Below are positions 1 through 7,968 of a stretch of 34,616 nucleotides of DNA, one piece after another. Within the stretch, counting starts at the first letter, position 1. The number at the start of each line of letters is the position of its first letter. This stretch comes from a virus. A program made the translations under genes and the position numbers. The notes under the pieces are model-generated. The model ran no database searches. It was not told where the DNA came from and saw only the letters and a list, made by a program, of their open reading frames with translations. The DNA is taken from the IMG/VR virus record IMGVR_UViG_3300048584_000074, positions 1 to 34,616 of that record, one strand, 5' to 3'.

Positions 1-108
1 GACCCTTTTCAGCGACAAGGCATCCGGGAACATCCGGCGCTACTCGGACACCAAGCAGCAGAACGTGTATGAAGAAATCCAGGAGCAACAAAGCGTCCGC
101 TCGGATCA
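1..108 (+). other. Probable host flank with an interrupted open frame
   Basis: An open frame enters from the window edge (frame 2) and runs through this flank into the phage, where it ends at a stop after about 70 codons. Its first 35 or so residues are hydrophilic and protein-like (for example NIRRYSDTKQQNVYEEIQEQ), and then it passes into the phage end repeats. This is what is expected if the phage inserted into a host gene. I do not recognise the protein. It could also be host DNA packaged with the phage end, or chance. Confidence 0.4.
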
Positions 109-156
109 TGTATGCGACACGCGATTTGAGAAAAACGGGCATCGATTTGAGAAAAA
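109..156. repeat. Candidate phage end with two transposase-binding repeats
   Basis: The 14-base sequence CGATTTGAGAAAAA occurs twice as an exact direct repeat at 122-135 and 143-156, 21 bases apart, about two helical turns. Thirteen bases before the first copy is TGTATGCGACAC, which begins with TG like all Mu ends. As I recall it, Mu attL begins with TGTAT, has CAC near base 12 and an A-tract reaching base 27. Here the A-tract also ends at base 27 counted from 109. MuA-type transposases bind such repeats and cut beside the terminal TG. This would be the end next to the late genes. Confidence 0.65.
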
Positions 157-172
157 ATCCATCTTCCGCCCC

Positions 173-850
173 TCATGCATACCAAATGCAAGCCCCTTGC
201 GCCCGAGCCGGATGCAGCAATGAAGTCGGCCCATCCAGCGCCACGATCGTCCGTGCAGCCAACGCGGTTTGCCAGTCTCGTATGAAGCTCATCACCCCGT
301 CCGGGCTGCGATCCAGATCCGAGCCAAGCTCAAGACACTCCGGCCTCACCAACTCGATGTTCACAAGTCTCGTCGCCATCACCTCAATCCCCTCCCTGTA
401 TTTGTCCGCCAATAGAAAAACCCGCCGAGTGCCGAGCGCGGCCGCCGCTCTGTCAGCCAGCATCACCAGCCGTCCGATGTCAAATCCCTCGGCCCGGTGA
501 AATCTCGCCACAATCGCCACGGCCGGCGCGGCTGGATCTGCTTGAACTCGCATCGCACCCATCACCCTGCGGTAGGTCATCGCCGCATGATGGTGGCAAC
601 GGCACGCCCCCCAATCCATCGCAGGCACCCCTCGAAACTCCGAAACCGCGCTACCGTTTCCTGGTAAAAAATCAACGCCCCGAATGCCGCGTGGAAACAC
701 CTCTGTCCAGGGCAAGGGGCAGTGCTCATTGATCACCCACTCAAAACCAATTCGCGGCGTCCATGTCAAAGCGTTGGCAATAGCCGCAACCCGGTTCCCC
801 AGCCCTTCGGGACATGCAATCCGTTCCCGCAAAACCGCGCCCAGGCTCAT
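173..850 (-). CDS. Putative fucosyltransferase-fold glycosyltransferase
   Basis: The protein has about 225 residues. Near the N terminus is a GLGNRVAAIANAL motif followed by FEWVINEHCPLPW and EVFP. This matches the pattern 'GLGNRL..L..A...W..N..C..PF..LF' seen in NodZ/FUT8-like and related nucleotide-sugar fucosyltransferases. The C-terminal half has the alternating hydrophobic pattern of a Rossmann domain (VAIVARFHR, RRVFLLAD) and ends with ALDGPTSLLHPARAQG, where the family has a conserved Ser-rich turn. The ATG at 850 is preferred because it forms TGATG with the fibre stop; a GTG lies one codon upstream. It is the last gene before the phage end, a usual place for cargo. It may modify host surface glycans or the fibre. 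The catalytic residues cannot be assigned by eye. Confidence 0.45.
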   Translation of the reverse strand: MSLGAVLRERIACPEGLGNRVAAIANALTWTPRIGFEWVINEHCPLPWTEVFPRGIRGVDFLPGNGSAVSEFRGVPAMDWGACRCHHHAAMTYRRVMGAMRVQADPAAPAVAIVARFHRAEGFDIGRLVMLADRAAAALGTRRVFLLADKYREGIEVMATRLVNIELVRPECLELGSDLDRSPDGVMSFIRDWQTALAARTIVALDGPTSLLHPARAQGACIWYA

Positions 851-2838
851 CACGGTCTCTTTTTGATCTCGTGGTCATCACCTTCGATGGTGATCGCGCC
901 AGCGTCAGTCGATGTCAAAAACATTTGAACTGATGTGGATTCTGCATTTATTCCACTTCTCAACCGTTGGGGCCCAATCACAGTCCCATCTGCTAATGTC
1001 ATCTTTGCATAATATGTGCCAGGAAACGCAGTTGTGCAAAATCTTCGGATATCAAGCTCATACGGCCCAGTTCTGGCATTCAGCGGAGTGCCCGATAAAT
1101 CTGAATCAAAAATCACGTTGCCGGCGGTGTAGGGTGACGCTACGGCAAAACGAATTCGCTTGGCGTTTGTGCCCGTCAGATTCCCGCAAATAGTTAAATG
1201 TTCTCTGTCACCGACTGTTAGCTGCCGTAGAAAAGTCCAAGTGCCCTTGACTGCTTCAGCTCCTCCAGCATTACTGCTAACCGCAGCATCAATGGTATTT
1301 GCCAAGGCAGCAGGTGCGCGCCCAAGGCGGCTATCCCCTGTATTAGCATTGCCCACATCAGAAATCCAACCACCCTCTGAAACTGCCGCCCCGCCAACAA
1401 ATTTATTGATGGAACCAAAAACGGTGTTGAGACTGCTTGCTGCCACATACAACCTTGTGTTAGTGGGATATGAATTCGATGAAAGCTTGGTCCCTAAGTC
1501 TGTCCTCGTCCCTGGGAAAGTGATTTGTTGACTCGCCGGATACGTTACCGCGCCGGTTTTTGAAAGTCTCCCGATCACGCTGGAGTCAGGGACATTCGAC
1601 AGCACGGAATCGGTATCATCATTAACAGTGACCCGGTGAATGATGAAGTAATTCGCATATCCTGTGGGTCCGGTGCTCTCAAGAAAAAAACTGTTGAACG
1701 CAAACTCTGAGATCCCACTATCGCGAAAAACCCACGTTTTCCCCGCAATGGAAAAAGTCATGACATCATCGGATGGAAATTTCAAGGACACCTTATATCG
1801 GGTGTCTGCGACGAGAGCACTACCATCAGCGTAATAGGTGAAATCATCCCCAACTTCGCCGTCTGCTCTGATCCTCCTAAATGTCGCACTTGGAGCGGTG
1901 GTTACGCTGACTCCCGCCCCTCCAATGCCGAATGGGAAATGAAGCATTCCTGTCTGTAGTCCAATGTTGTTAAAAACTGGCACAAGCGGATTTGGTCCCA
2001 TCCCAATTATGATTGCTGCATTTGCTCCACCAGTGCCAGTTGATTTAAGAGAAACCTCCATCACCAATGATCTGATCGGCACACCAGCGCCAACATCGGT
2101 GGCAAGGTAATAAAGACCATCGTTGACACCCACAAGCCCTTTACCAACAACGCTATCATTAACAATCGCTGGATAATTTGTGCCGCTTGCTGTCGAGCAT
2201 CTCCAACCATTGCCTCCAATATCGGTGCTTTGGGCCAAGTGAGTGAAAACTGATCCTGTGGTGAACCTCTCAAAGTTTTCACGAAACAAGGCGGAGTTGT
2301 TAGCCTTTGTCCCCAACGTAGTCGATAGGTTAGAGTTGTCGGTGGGGTGTCCGGTCAATGCCGAGAAACTACCACCGCTCGCGGCCGTTGCCGGTGCCCA
2401 TGCGCTGCCGTTCCATGCGGCGACTTGTCCATTCGTCGCCCCGGACTGAGCCAACTTACTCAACGCGATGGACCCGTCCACCGGCGACAGTGTAATCGCA
2501 TTCCCCGGCAGCGTGATGCCTGTGCCGGCGGTGTAGGTGGTGCCGCCGGTGCCTGGCACCCATGCGCTTCCCGACCACACCGGCACTTGGCCACTCGTCG
2601 CGCCCGACTGCCCCAATTTTGACAACGGAAAAACCAAAGCCGGTGCCGAGTTGAAGACCTCCAAAATCGTCGCTTTTTTAGATCCGCTCGTCCCCGCAGA
2701 GATATCGGTGACCGGAAGCAAATCAACCGCTGGATCAATTTGAGCGCCCGTGATGGCCGTGCGCTGACTGACTTTTTGCTGGGCGTGTAAGCTCAAGCCG
2801 AGGGCCATGGAAATGGCGAGGATGCGTAGTGTTTTCAT
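850..2838 (-). CDS. Tail fibre protein with an N-terminal signal peptide
   Basis: This 662-residue protein is probably the receptor-binding fibre. Two copies of a fibre-type repeat (SGATSGQVPVWSGSAWVP and SGATNGQVAAWNGSAWAP, about residues 78-155) are followed by a Gly/Ser/Thr-rich beta region typical of fibre shafts and by lectin- or Ig-like C-terminal segments. The first 20 residues (MKTLRILAISMALGLSLHAQ) have a basic start, a hydrophobic core and Ala at a plausible cleavage site, which is very unusual for a phage fibre. The start is firm, because it lies 11 bases after the previous stop and no other early start fits as well. It sits at the distal end of the tail operon. Confidence 0.75.
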   Translation of the reverse strand: MKTLRILAISMALGLSLHAQQKVSQRTAITGAQIDPAVDLLPVTDISAGTSGSKKATILEVFNSAPALVFPLSKLGQSGATSGQVPVWSGSAWVPGTGGTTYTAGTGITLPGNAITLSPVDGSIALSKLAQSGATNGQVAAWNGSAWAPATAASGGSFSALTGHPTDNSNLSTTLGTKANNSALFRENFERFTTGSVFTHLAQSTDIGGNGWRCSTASGTNYPAIVNDSVVGKGLVGVNDGLYYLATDVGAGVPIRSLVMEVSLKSTGTGGANAAIIIGMGPNPLVPVFNNIGLQTGMLHFPFGIGGAGVSVTTAPSATFRRIRADGEVGDDFTYYADGSALVADTRYKVSLKFPSDDVMTFSIAGKTWVFRDSGISEFAFNSFFLESTGPTGYANYFIIHRVTVNDDTDSVLSNVPDSSVIGRLSKTGAVTYPASQQITFPGTRTDLGTKLSSNSYPTNTRLYVAASSLNTVFGSINKFVGGAAVSEGGWISDVGNANTGDSRLGRAPAALANTIDAAVSSNAGGAEAVKGTWTFLRQLTVGDREHLTICGNLTGTNAKRIRFAVASPYTAGNVIFDSDLSGTPLNARTGPYELDIRRFCTTAFPGTYYAKMTLADGTVIGPQRLRSGINAESTSVQMFLTSTDAGAITIEGDDHEIKKRP

Positions 2839-2848
2839 GTCTGTTTTT

Positions 2849-3067
2849 TTAAGCTTCAGTGGTGGAAAATTGACCGCCTTCGGTCAGTTCAGGAGTGCCG
2901 TCTTCATTGAGCACGGCGTTCGGCGGAATGTGCGGCTCGTCGTCCAAAATCAAGTTAAAAGTCGCCACCTCCCGCACCACGATGGCCGTCGTGCAATCGT
3001 CCAGAACGACCGTCGTGCTCGTCGTGGCGAAGGCGATTTCCAGCGTGGTGTATTTGCGGCAAGCCAT
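2849..3067 (-). CDS. Small tail-tip protein, unknown function
   Basis: The product has 72 residues and starts MACRKYTTLEIAFATTSTT. The start at 3067 was chosen because it lies four bases after the stop of the preceding gene; a longer reading would run back through that gene. The sequence is rich in Thr and Val at first and acidic later, with no recognisable motif. It lies between an Ig-like tail protein and the fibre, so a role in attaching or assembling the fibre is a reasonable guess from position only. Confidence 0.6.
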   Translation of the reverse strand: MACRKYTTLEIAFATTSTTVVLDDCTTAIVVREVATFNLILDDEPHIPPNAVLNEDGTPELTEGGQFSTTEA

Positions 3068-3071
3068 GGTG

Positions 3072-3422
3072 TTAGACGGTTTCCAAGACCTCCAATGTAT
3101 CGGCGAAATAGGTCGTCTTCTTGCCCTCCGCATCCGTCACTCGAATGCGCCACGCCCACTTGCCCGCAGTCAACCCCGGCACCTCTTGCGCAGGCACCTC
3201 GAAGATCCATTCCGATGGGCTGGTGATCGTCACCCCTCCGTCATCTTCCGATGTTAACTCGATGACTTCCGATGGCACCGCACCTGCCTTCTTAAACCGC
3301 ATGGTCACCAGCGCGATCGCACTTGCGGGAGCCGCCTCACTCACGCGGATTTGCAGGCTCGGAGTGCCATCAAAGGTGTCGCCTTCAGTGAAGGGTGTCA
3401 ATGCAAGTTTTGATGGGATCAT
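3072..3422 (-). CDS. Small Ig-like tail protein (BppU N-terminal type)
   Basis: The 116-residue product looks like one beta-sandwich domain. The pattern VTMRFKKAGAVPSEVIEL, then WIFEVPAQEV, then GKWAWRIRVTDAEGKKTTYF and TLEVLE matches small phage proteins related to the N-terminal domain of baseplate upper protein BppU, where a 'W.I..TDA.G...T...G.l.V' segment closes the fold. Such proteins connect receptor-binding proteins to the tail tip. It follows the hub-like gene by six bases and precedes the fibre cluster, which fits. The assignment rests on pattern, not on an alignment. Confidence 0.5.
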   Translation of the reverse strand: MIPSKLALTPFTEGDTFDGTPSLQIRVSEAAPASAIALVTMRFKKAGAVPSEVIELTSEDDGGVTITSPSEWIFEVPAQEVPGLTAGKWAWRIRVTDAEGKKTTYFADTLEVLETV

Positions 3423-3428
3423 GATGGT

Positions 3429-5210
3429 TTATCCTGCTTCGTAATTATCCTCCACCGGGATGCGCAGCCGGTCCACGAGGGAGGTGAAATCTTGGCGCGG
3501 CGAGGGGCCGATGGTCACGGTGGAGACTTGGGTCCGCAGGTCGGTGGACGTCTCTGCCACGGGGGCTTTCATGCTCGCCCATTCGGCGGGCACTTCAGCG
3601 CCCCGGATGGAAATGAAATCCCCAGGAGCGGGGACGGTTTTGGCACTCGGCACCAGAGTCAGTGTGCCTTTGTAGGGCGTCCAATCCTGACGGGCGAAGT
3701 AGTTTGACGCGAGGTTCGGCGGGGCCTCCACGAACTCCGCACGGGTGATGAAGGATGATGATGCAGAGTTCGCCGCCGCGATCACCGCCGCCGCCACCGC
3801 AGCCGGGGCCATGTTGATCGCATCGACTGCCATATTGATTCCATGCCGCACATATTTACGGTATTGAGCATCCTCGAAGCTCTGGCCAGCGACACCGCCA
3901 ACCAACCAACCCGCGAGGGCGCCTGTCGTCGATGAGTAACTGCTCTGGAGGACATTCATTCCAGCATTATTCTCGCCGCTCCCGCGCACGGCGGTGAAAT
4001 CCCCGGTGATGTAGCGCGTCTCTTTCGTCGCGCCGGCCGTTGCCAATTCCGCTGGCGTGAATGCTCCTGTTTCGATCGGCCACCATCCAGTGGCCAGTGA
4101 GCCACCTGATGTCCTCAATGCCAGGCTTGTGGTCGTCATCGACTGGGTGGTCGTCACTGGGGACGATGGCGGCCAGCTGATGCCCGTGAACACCGTAAAA
4201 GTCTGACCGAGTCCCGGCGACATGAAGAACCCCGCTTGCGCCGCCACTGCTGCCTGCAAGCTCGCTACTTTCGGTAGCAACGCCGCCCACGTCAGGGGTA
4301 TCTGCGCCGATGCCGCCGCCGCCGTGATGGATGCCCCCACCGCGTCCACGCTGGCTTGTGCCATCGCCACCGCTTTTTGTGCCGTCGTTAGAGCTTCACT
4401 CACCAACAGATCAGACCGCTCTTGCCCGCTGAGATAGAGGGAGATTTTCCGGTTGGCCTCGGCGGAATCGTCGCCTGCCTTTTGCACGAGGAACTGAATC
4501 ACATCGTCGCCCTGGCGGCGGGCATAGGCGATGGACACGCTGAGTGCCCGCGCTTCGGGGAAGGCGCTCAAGGTGACGTCGGAGGCTTTGTTGGAATCCG
4601 CGTCCAGGTCGATGACCATTTCCCGCGCCGCCTGGCGGGTTTGGAAGCGCAGGGTCGGCGGGCTGGTCGAGTAATCCGCCCGCGTCACGGCATCCGGCAC
4701 CCACTTCATAGAGTCCTCGATCGCTGCGGCGATGGAGGATGAGCGGAAGGCCATTTTGGGCACGGCATAGAACTCGGGAAAATCCGCCGGTGCTTGGAAG
4801 GGCAGGCCGCGTGAAACCCCTTGCGCCATGAATCCTGCAAGCGTCGTGCTAAGGTCTTGCGCAGGCACCGCCACGAAGGCGCGGTCGCCGGTGAGCAGCG
4901 GGGTTTCGGTGAGGCCTTGATAGAAATTGGCGGCTTCGAATTGATAGATCCGCGAGCGGTAGGTGTAGGACCGCTTGACGAGTCCGACGAAGAGCACTTG
5001 CCCCGCGTCGTCCAGCAGCGTCACCCATTGGTTATCGTCCACGATCACCGCCGCCGTCGTCGCCCGTTGGGAAAAGGTCAGCACATCGGGAGCCATCGAC
5101 GCCTGCTTCAGCACCGCGTCCACGATCCCGAGTTGAGCAAGCGAGTAGCTCCGCAGCCCGAGGGCTTTGCCTTCTTCACCCTTGAGGTGATATGGTGGGG
5201 TTCCTAACAT
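3429..5210 (-). CDS. Baseplate hub / tail-tip protein
   Basis: The 593-residue product begins with a segment (ASMAPDVLTFSQRATTAAVIVDDNQWVTLLDDAGQVLFVGLV, around residues 37-80) that reads like the first domain of tail hub proteins, which form a ring at the tail tip. This is followed by beta-rich regions, an Ala-rich helical stretch near residues 270-330, and a C-terminal region with VPAPGDFISIRG and VSTVTIGP that again looks beta-rich. It lies directly after the tape measure gene, with one base between stop and start, where siphophages encode distal tail and hub proteins. No peptidase motif was seen. Confidence 0.55.
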   Translation of the reverse strand: MLGTPPYHLKGEEGKALGLRSYSLAQLGIVDAVLKQASMAPDVLTFSQRATTAAVIVDDNQWVTLLDDAGQVLFVGLVKRSYTYRSRIYQFEAANFYQGLTETPLLTGDRAFVAVPAQDLSTTLAGFMAQGVSRGLPFQAPADFPEFYAVPKMAFRSSSIAAAIEDSMKWVPDAVTRADYSTSPPTLRFQTRQAAREMVIDLDADSNKASDVTLSAFPEARALSVSIAYARRQGDDVIQFLVQKAGDDSAEANRKISLYLSGQERSDLLVSEALTTAQKAVAMAQASVDAVGASITAAAASAQIPLTWAALLPKVASLQAAVAAQAGFFMSPGLGQTFTVFTGISWPPSSPVTTTQSMTTTSLALRTSGGSLATGWWPIETGAFTPAELATAGATKETRYITGDFTAVRGSGENNAGMNVLQSSYSSTTGALAGWLVGGVAGQSFEDAQYRKYVRHGINMAVDAINMAPAAVAAAVIAAANSASSSFITRAEFVEAPPNLASNYFARQDWTPYKGTLTLVPSAKTVPAPGDFISIRGAEVPAEWASMKAPVAETSTDLRTQVSTVTIGPSPRQDFTSLVDRLRIPVEDNYEAG

Positions 5211-5211
5211 G

Positions 5212-6708
5212 TTATCTCAGGCGCGCGAAAATTTGGGAAATTTTTTGATCTTGCACGGCCACCTTCTGACTCAAGGCCCCGATGGTATTGGCGGCATTCG
5301 TCAGCGCCGTGATGATCGCATTGCCCTGGGTGGTTTGGGCGGTAGAGACCGCTTGCACCGCGTTGACAATCGCCTGCGTATCCTGCGGAGTCGGGGCGAG
5401 GGTTTGGACCGCTTGCACCGTCCCGGCGCGTTCGGTCTCGACGGCGGCTTTGACTTCCGTGGCTTTGGCTGTGGCTGCATCTTGAATGATTCCTGCCTCG
5501 ACCTGAATCTGTTGGATGACGGGTGCCGTCGCCGTTGAAAGGATGTTGGGCAGGGTATTAAAAACCTCGTCGAGCCTTGCCTTCGCTATCGGGCTGATTT
5601 TACCTTCAAATTCTTTGTCTGCCTCAGCGATGGCGATCTCCGTTTTTCTTACGGCCCCTTCCACCCCTTGTTTAAATTTTGCTTCAGCCCCCGCTAAAGT
5701 CTCGCTGGCGACTGTGCTGGCGCGTTCGGCGGTAGTGATGGCATCCTTTGTTAACTGGATCGCTTCGTCATCAGCTTTACGAATACCCGCTTTGACTTCG
5801 TCCTGGATGAGCTTTAGCTCACTCTTCGCGTCAGCCTCAGTCTTTAGAGCTTTTTCCGCTTCGGTCTTTGCCAGCAGTAAATTATCGTTCAGTCCTTGGA
5901 TATCCGCCGCAAGTCTAACAGCGATGGCATTGGCCTCCGCTAAGGCCACATCGCCACCATTGAGTTTTGCTAAAGTCACTTCATCTTCCGCCGCGCTCAC
6001 CTCCCCGGCGGATAACTCCGAGCGGAGACCCACCAATCGCTCCATCTTCGCGATCTGTGTATCGAGCGCTAGATTCTCTTTTGCGATGTTCTCCGACTGA
6101 GTGATAGCCACTAGATTTTTTTTACGAAACTCGATGGTCTTGAGAAGCTGAAGCTGAGAGACGCCCGCAGCCTTTTCGGACGTATCCGCCGCTTTTTGGA
6201 GTTTGGACATTTCGCCATAGGCTTTGATCACATCCGCGCTCATGGCCGCAACCCCGGCTGCAATCGCCGCGAATGGATTGCCTGTCGTTGCGAACGTGCT
6301 CAACCCTACCGAGAGGCCGCTTACTGACGTGCTCACCCCTTCAATCACGCCTTTGAGTGGCGCTAATTCCTTTGCGAACGCGCCCCCCTCTGCCGTCGCT
6401 TTGTTAAGTCCTTCTGCGACTTTCCCGAGAAACTCCGCTTTCCCTAGCAGGGCGATGGCTTTGGTTTGTTGCTCTAGCCGTTTAAGGCTTTCGGCGGCTG
6501 GGCCAGCTTTATCCTTCAGGGCACCCGTTTCGTCCGCGAGTTTTTTTTGTGAGGGTGCCGCCTCATCATTCGCGCGTTTCAGATCATCCGTCTGCGTCTC
6601 CACCTTTTTGACAGACTCCTGAGTCTGGTCCAAAGCGGTCGTCACCTCCTCCGCACCCTTGGTGTCGGCGGTGGTCCGCATCCCGATCTCGATGTCCTTG
6701 TCCGCCAT
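5212..6708 (-). CDS. Tail tape measure protein, short
   Basis: The 498-residue protein is largely helical with long heptad-like stretches rich in Ala, Glu and Lys. One hydrophobic segment lies at about residues 122-165 (GVIEGVSTSVSGLSVG to AAIAAGVAAMSADVIKAY). This layout, the position between tail tube and hub genes, and the size (the longest protein of this part of the tail module after the hub) point to the tape measure, which sets tail length and is ejected ahead of DNA. At about 0.15 nm per residue it would span roughly 75 nm, short for a siphophage. No lytic domain is visible. Confidence 0.65.
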   Translation of the reverse strand: MADKDIEIGMRTTADTKGAEEVTTALDQTQESVKKVETQTDDLKRANDEAAPSQKKLADETGALKDKAGPAAESLKRLEQQTKAIALLGKAEFLGKVAEGLNKATAEGGAFAKELAPLKGVIEGVSTSVSGLSVGLSTFATTGNPFAAIAAGVAAMSADVIKAYGEMSKLQKAADTSEKAAGVSQLQLLKTIEFRKKNLVAITQSENIAKENLALDTQIAKMERLVGLRSELSAGEVSAAEDEVTLAKLNGGDVALAEANAIAVRLAADIQGLNDNLLLAKTEAEKALKTEADAKSELKLIQDEVKAGIRKADDEAIQLTKDAITTAERASTVASETLAGAEAKFKQGVEGAVRKTEIAIAEADKEFEGKISPIAKARLDEVFNTLPNILSTATAPVIQQIQVEAGIIQDAATAKATEVKAAVETERAGTVQAVQTLAPTPQDTQAIVNAVQAVSTAQTTQGNAIITALTNAANTIGALSQKVAVQDQKISQIFARLR

Positions 6709-6714
6709 GGCCGT

Positions 6715-7437
6715 TTATCCGCGCTTGATGTGATGGACCATGGAAGCGGCTTCCATGGTGACGAAGGAGGCGGCGGTGTTAGCGGATGCCGTGAGGGAAA
6801 GCCTCACCAAGCCCGTCACCCCGCTCACCTTGTAAAAGCCCGTCACCCTCACCAGGTAAACCTGGTTGGCGGCCGGGACGCTTGTCCTGACAGCGAGGTT
6901 GGCGGGAGTGCCACTCGTCAGAGCCGTCACCACCTCATCGGCGATTACCGCGCCATCGGCACCATAGACCACGCAATGCAGGCCGCACACGGCCAGTGTC
7001 GGCCCGGAGAGGGCGAGCGTGTAGCCCACCGCTGTATTGTTGGACCGCACCAAAAACAGCCCGTCGAAGGAATAAACCCCATTGGCATCCGGGGTGAAAT
7101 CGAAGTCCGTCAGCGCGATCGCCGTCGTCGTCGCCGTGGGGGTGTTCGTCGTCGCCGCAAGGAGCTTGACCACCTCGGGGAAAAGAGTCCCCGACGCGTC
7201 AGCGATCGCCACGGCACCGCCGCCAGTGGCCAATGACGAAAGCGTGATTTTGGTCGCGCCGCCCAGCTGTAGGGTTTCGACGCCGATCCCCGTGGGAGTC
7301 ATGTCCACCGGCAGGGTGGTCCCGTCTCCGAGGCGCAGCGTGTAAGTCCCGCCGACTGTGCCGGTGCCGATGTGGATGAGTTGGTCCTTGGTGTTCGCCG
7401 GAGTGTTTCCGGTGCCTGATAGTGTGTTGGAAGCCAT
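6715..7437 (-). CDS. Tail-associated structural protein
   Basis: The 240-residue product is rich in Ala, Thr, Gly and Val with repeated beta-strand pattern. The C-terminal part (VYLVRVTGFYKVSGVTGLVRLSL then ASFVTMEAASMVHHI) resembles the jelly-roll-like ends of phage structural proteins. It lies between a repeat-containing tail protein and the tape measure gene, in the slot where other phages encode accessory tail tube proteins. I do not recognise a named family. Confidence 0.5.
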   Translation of the reverse strand: MASNTLSGTGNTPANTKDQLIHIGTGTVGGTYTLRLGDGTTLPVDMTPTGIGVETLQLGGATKITLSSLATGGGAVAIADASGTLFPEVVKLLAATTNTPTATTTAIALTDFDFTPDANGVYSFDGLFLVRSNNTAVGYTLALSGPTLAVCGLHCVVYGADGAVIADEVVTALTSGTPANLAVRTSVPAANQVYLVRVTGFYKVSGVTGLVRLSLTASANTAASFVTMEAASMVHHIKRG

Positions 7438-7450
7438 AAAATTTCAGTGT

Positions 7451-7963
7451 TTAAAAAGTATCCCAGCTCATGGTTAAATCATCCCAGTCCTGCAAGATCC
7501 ACTGCCACGGGATGCCCGGATAAATCGCCAGCGGAGCCTCCGGCATGAGTTCCCCGCCGCCGCACGAGTAAGCCGTCACGGTTTCGAAGGCCCCGCTGTC
7601 CATCAGCGGTTGAGGGGTGCTGGAGCTCAGGACCGCGCCTGTCATGACCCAGACCTCGCCGCCGCTCACCTCCACCCGCAGCGTGCCGACTTTCCCGCTC
7701 GGAAAGCCCGCTGCATGGCGCAGGCAGAAGCTATGCAGGGCCGCATGGTTCCCGTGGTCTCGGACGTGGGACCATGAGATCACCGTCTCCGCACCGCCCT
7801 CCGCCGAGTTCTCACTCCAGTCCGCGCCGATCGCACGGTAGCGCGTCTCCCCCTGCTTGACGGAGATCTCCACCGGGGTCGGCACAATCGCCCCGATGTC
7901 CAGCAGGCGTGTTGGCACGCCGCCGAAAACGAAGTCGATTTGATAGAAGCTCTCGTGGTCCAT
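7451..7963 (-). CDS. Putative minor tail protein
   Basis: The product has 170 residues from the start MDHESFYQIDFVFGG at 7963, six bases after the stop of the preceding gene. Upstream in-frame codons only overlap that gene. The sequence is mixed alpha/beta with aromatic residues, ending PGIPWQWILQDWDDLTMSWDTF. No motif is recognised. Its place between the tail tube and tape measure genes makes a minor tail or tail-assembly role likely. Confidence 0.5.
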   Translation of the reverse strand: MDHESFYQIDFVFGGVPTRLLDIGAIVPTPVEISVKQGETRYRAIGADWSENSAEGGAETVISWSHVRDHGNHAALHSFCLRHAAGFPSGKVGTLRVEVSGGEVWVMTGAVLSSSTPQPLMDSGAFETVTAYSCGGGELMPEAPLAIYPGIPWQWILQDWDDLTMSWDTF

Positions 7964-7968
7964 AAAGG

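Noticed and set aside
850-2838. Diversity-generating retroelement target in the fibre gene
   Set aside because: No reverse transcriptase and no second near-identical template region were seen in the window.
3967-4290. Minus-strand frame overlapping the hub gene
   Set aside because: It lies in another frame of the same strand inside the hub gene and has no start context of its own.
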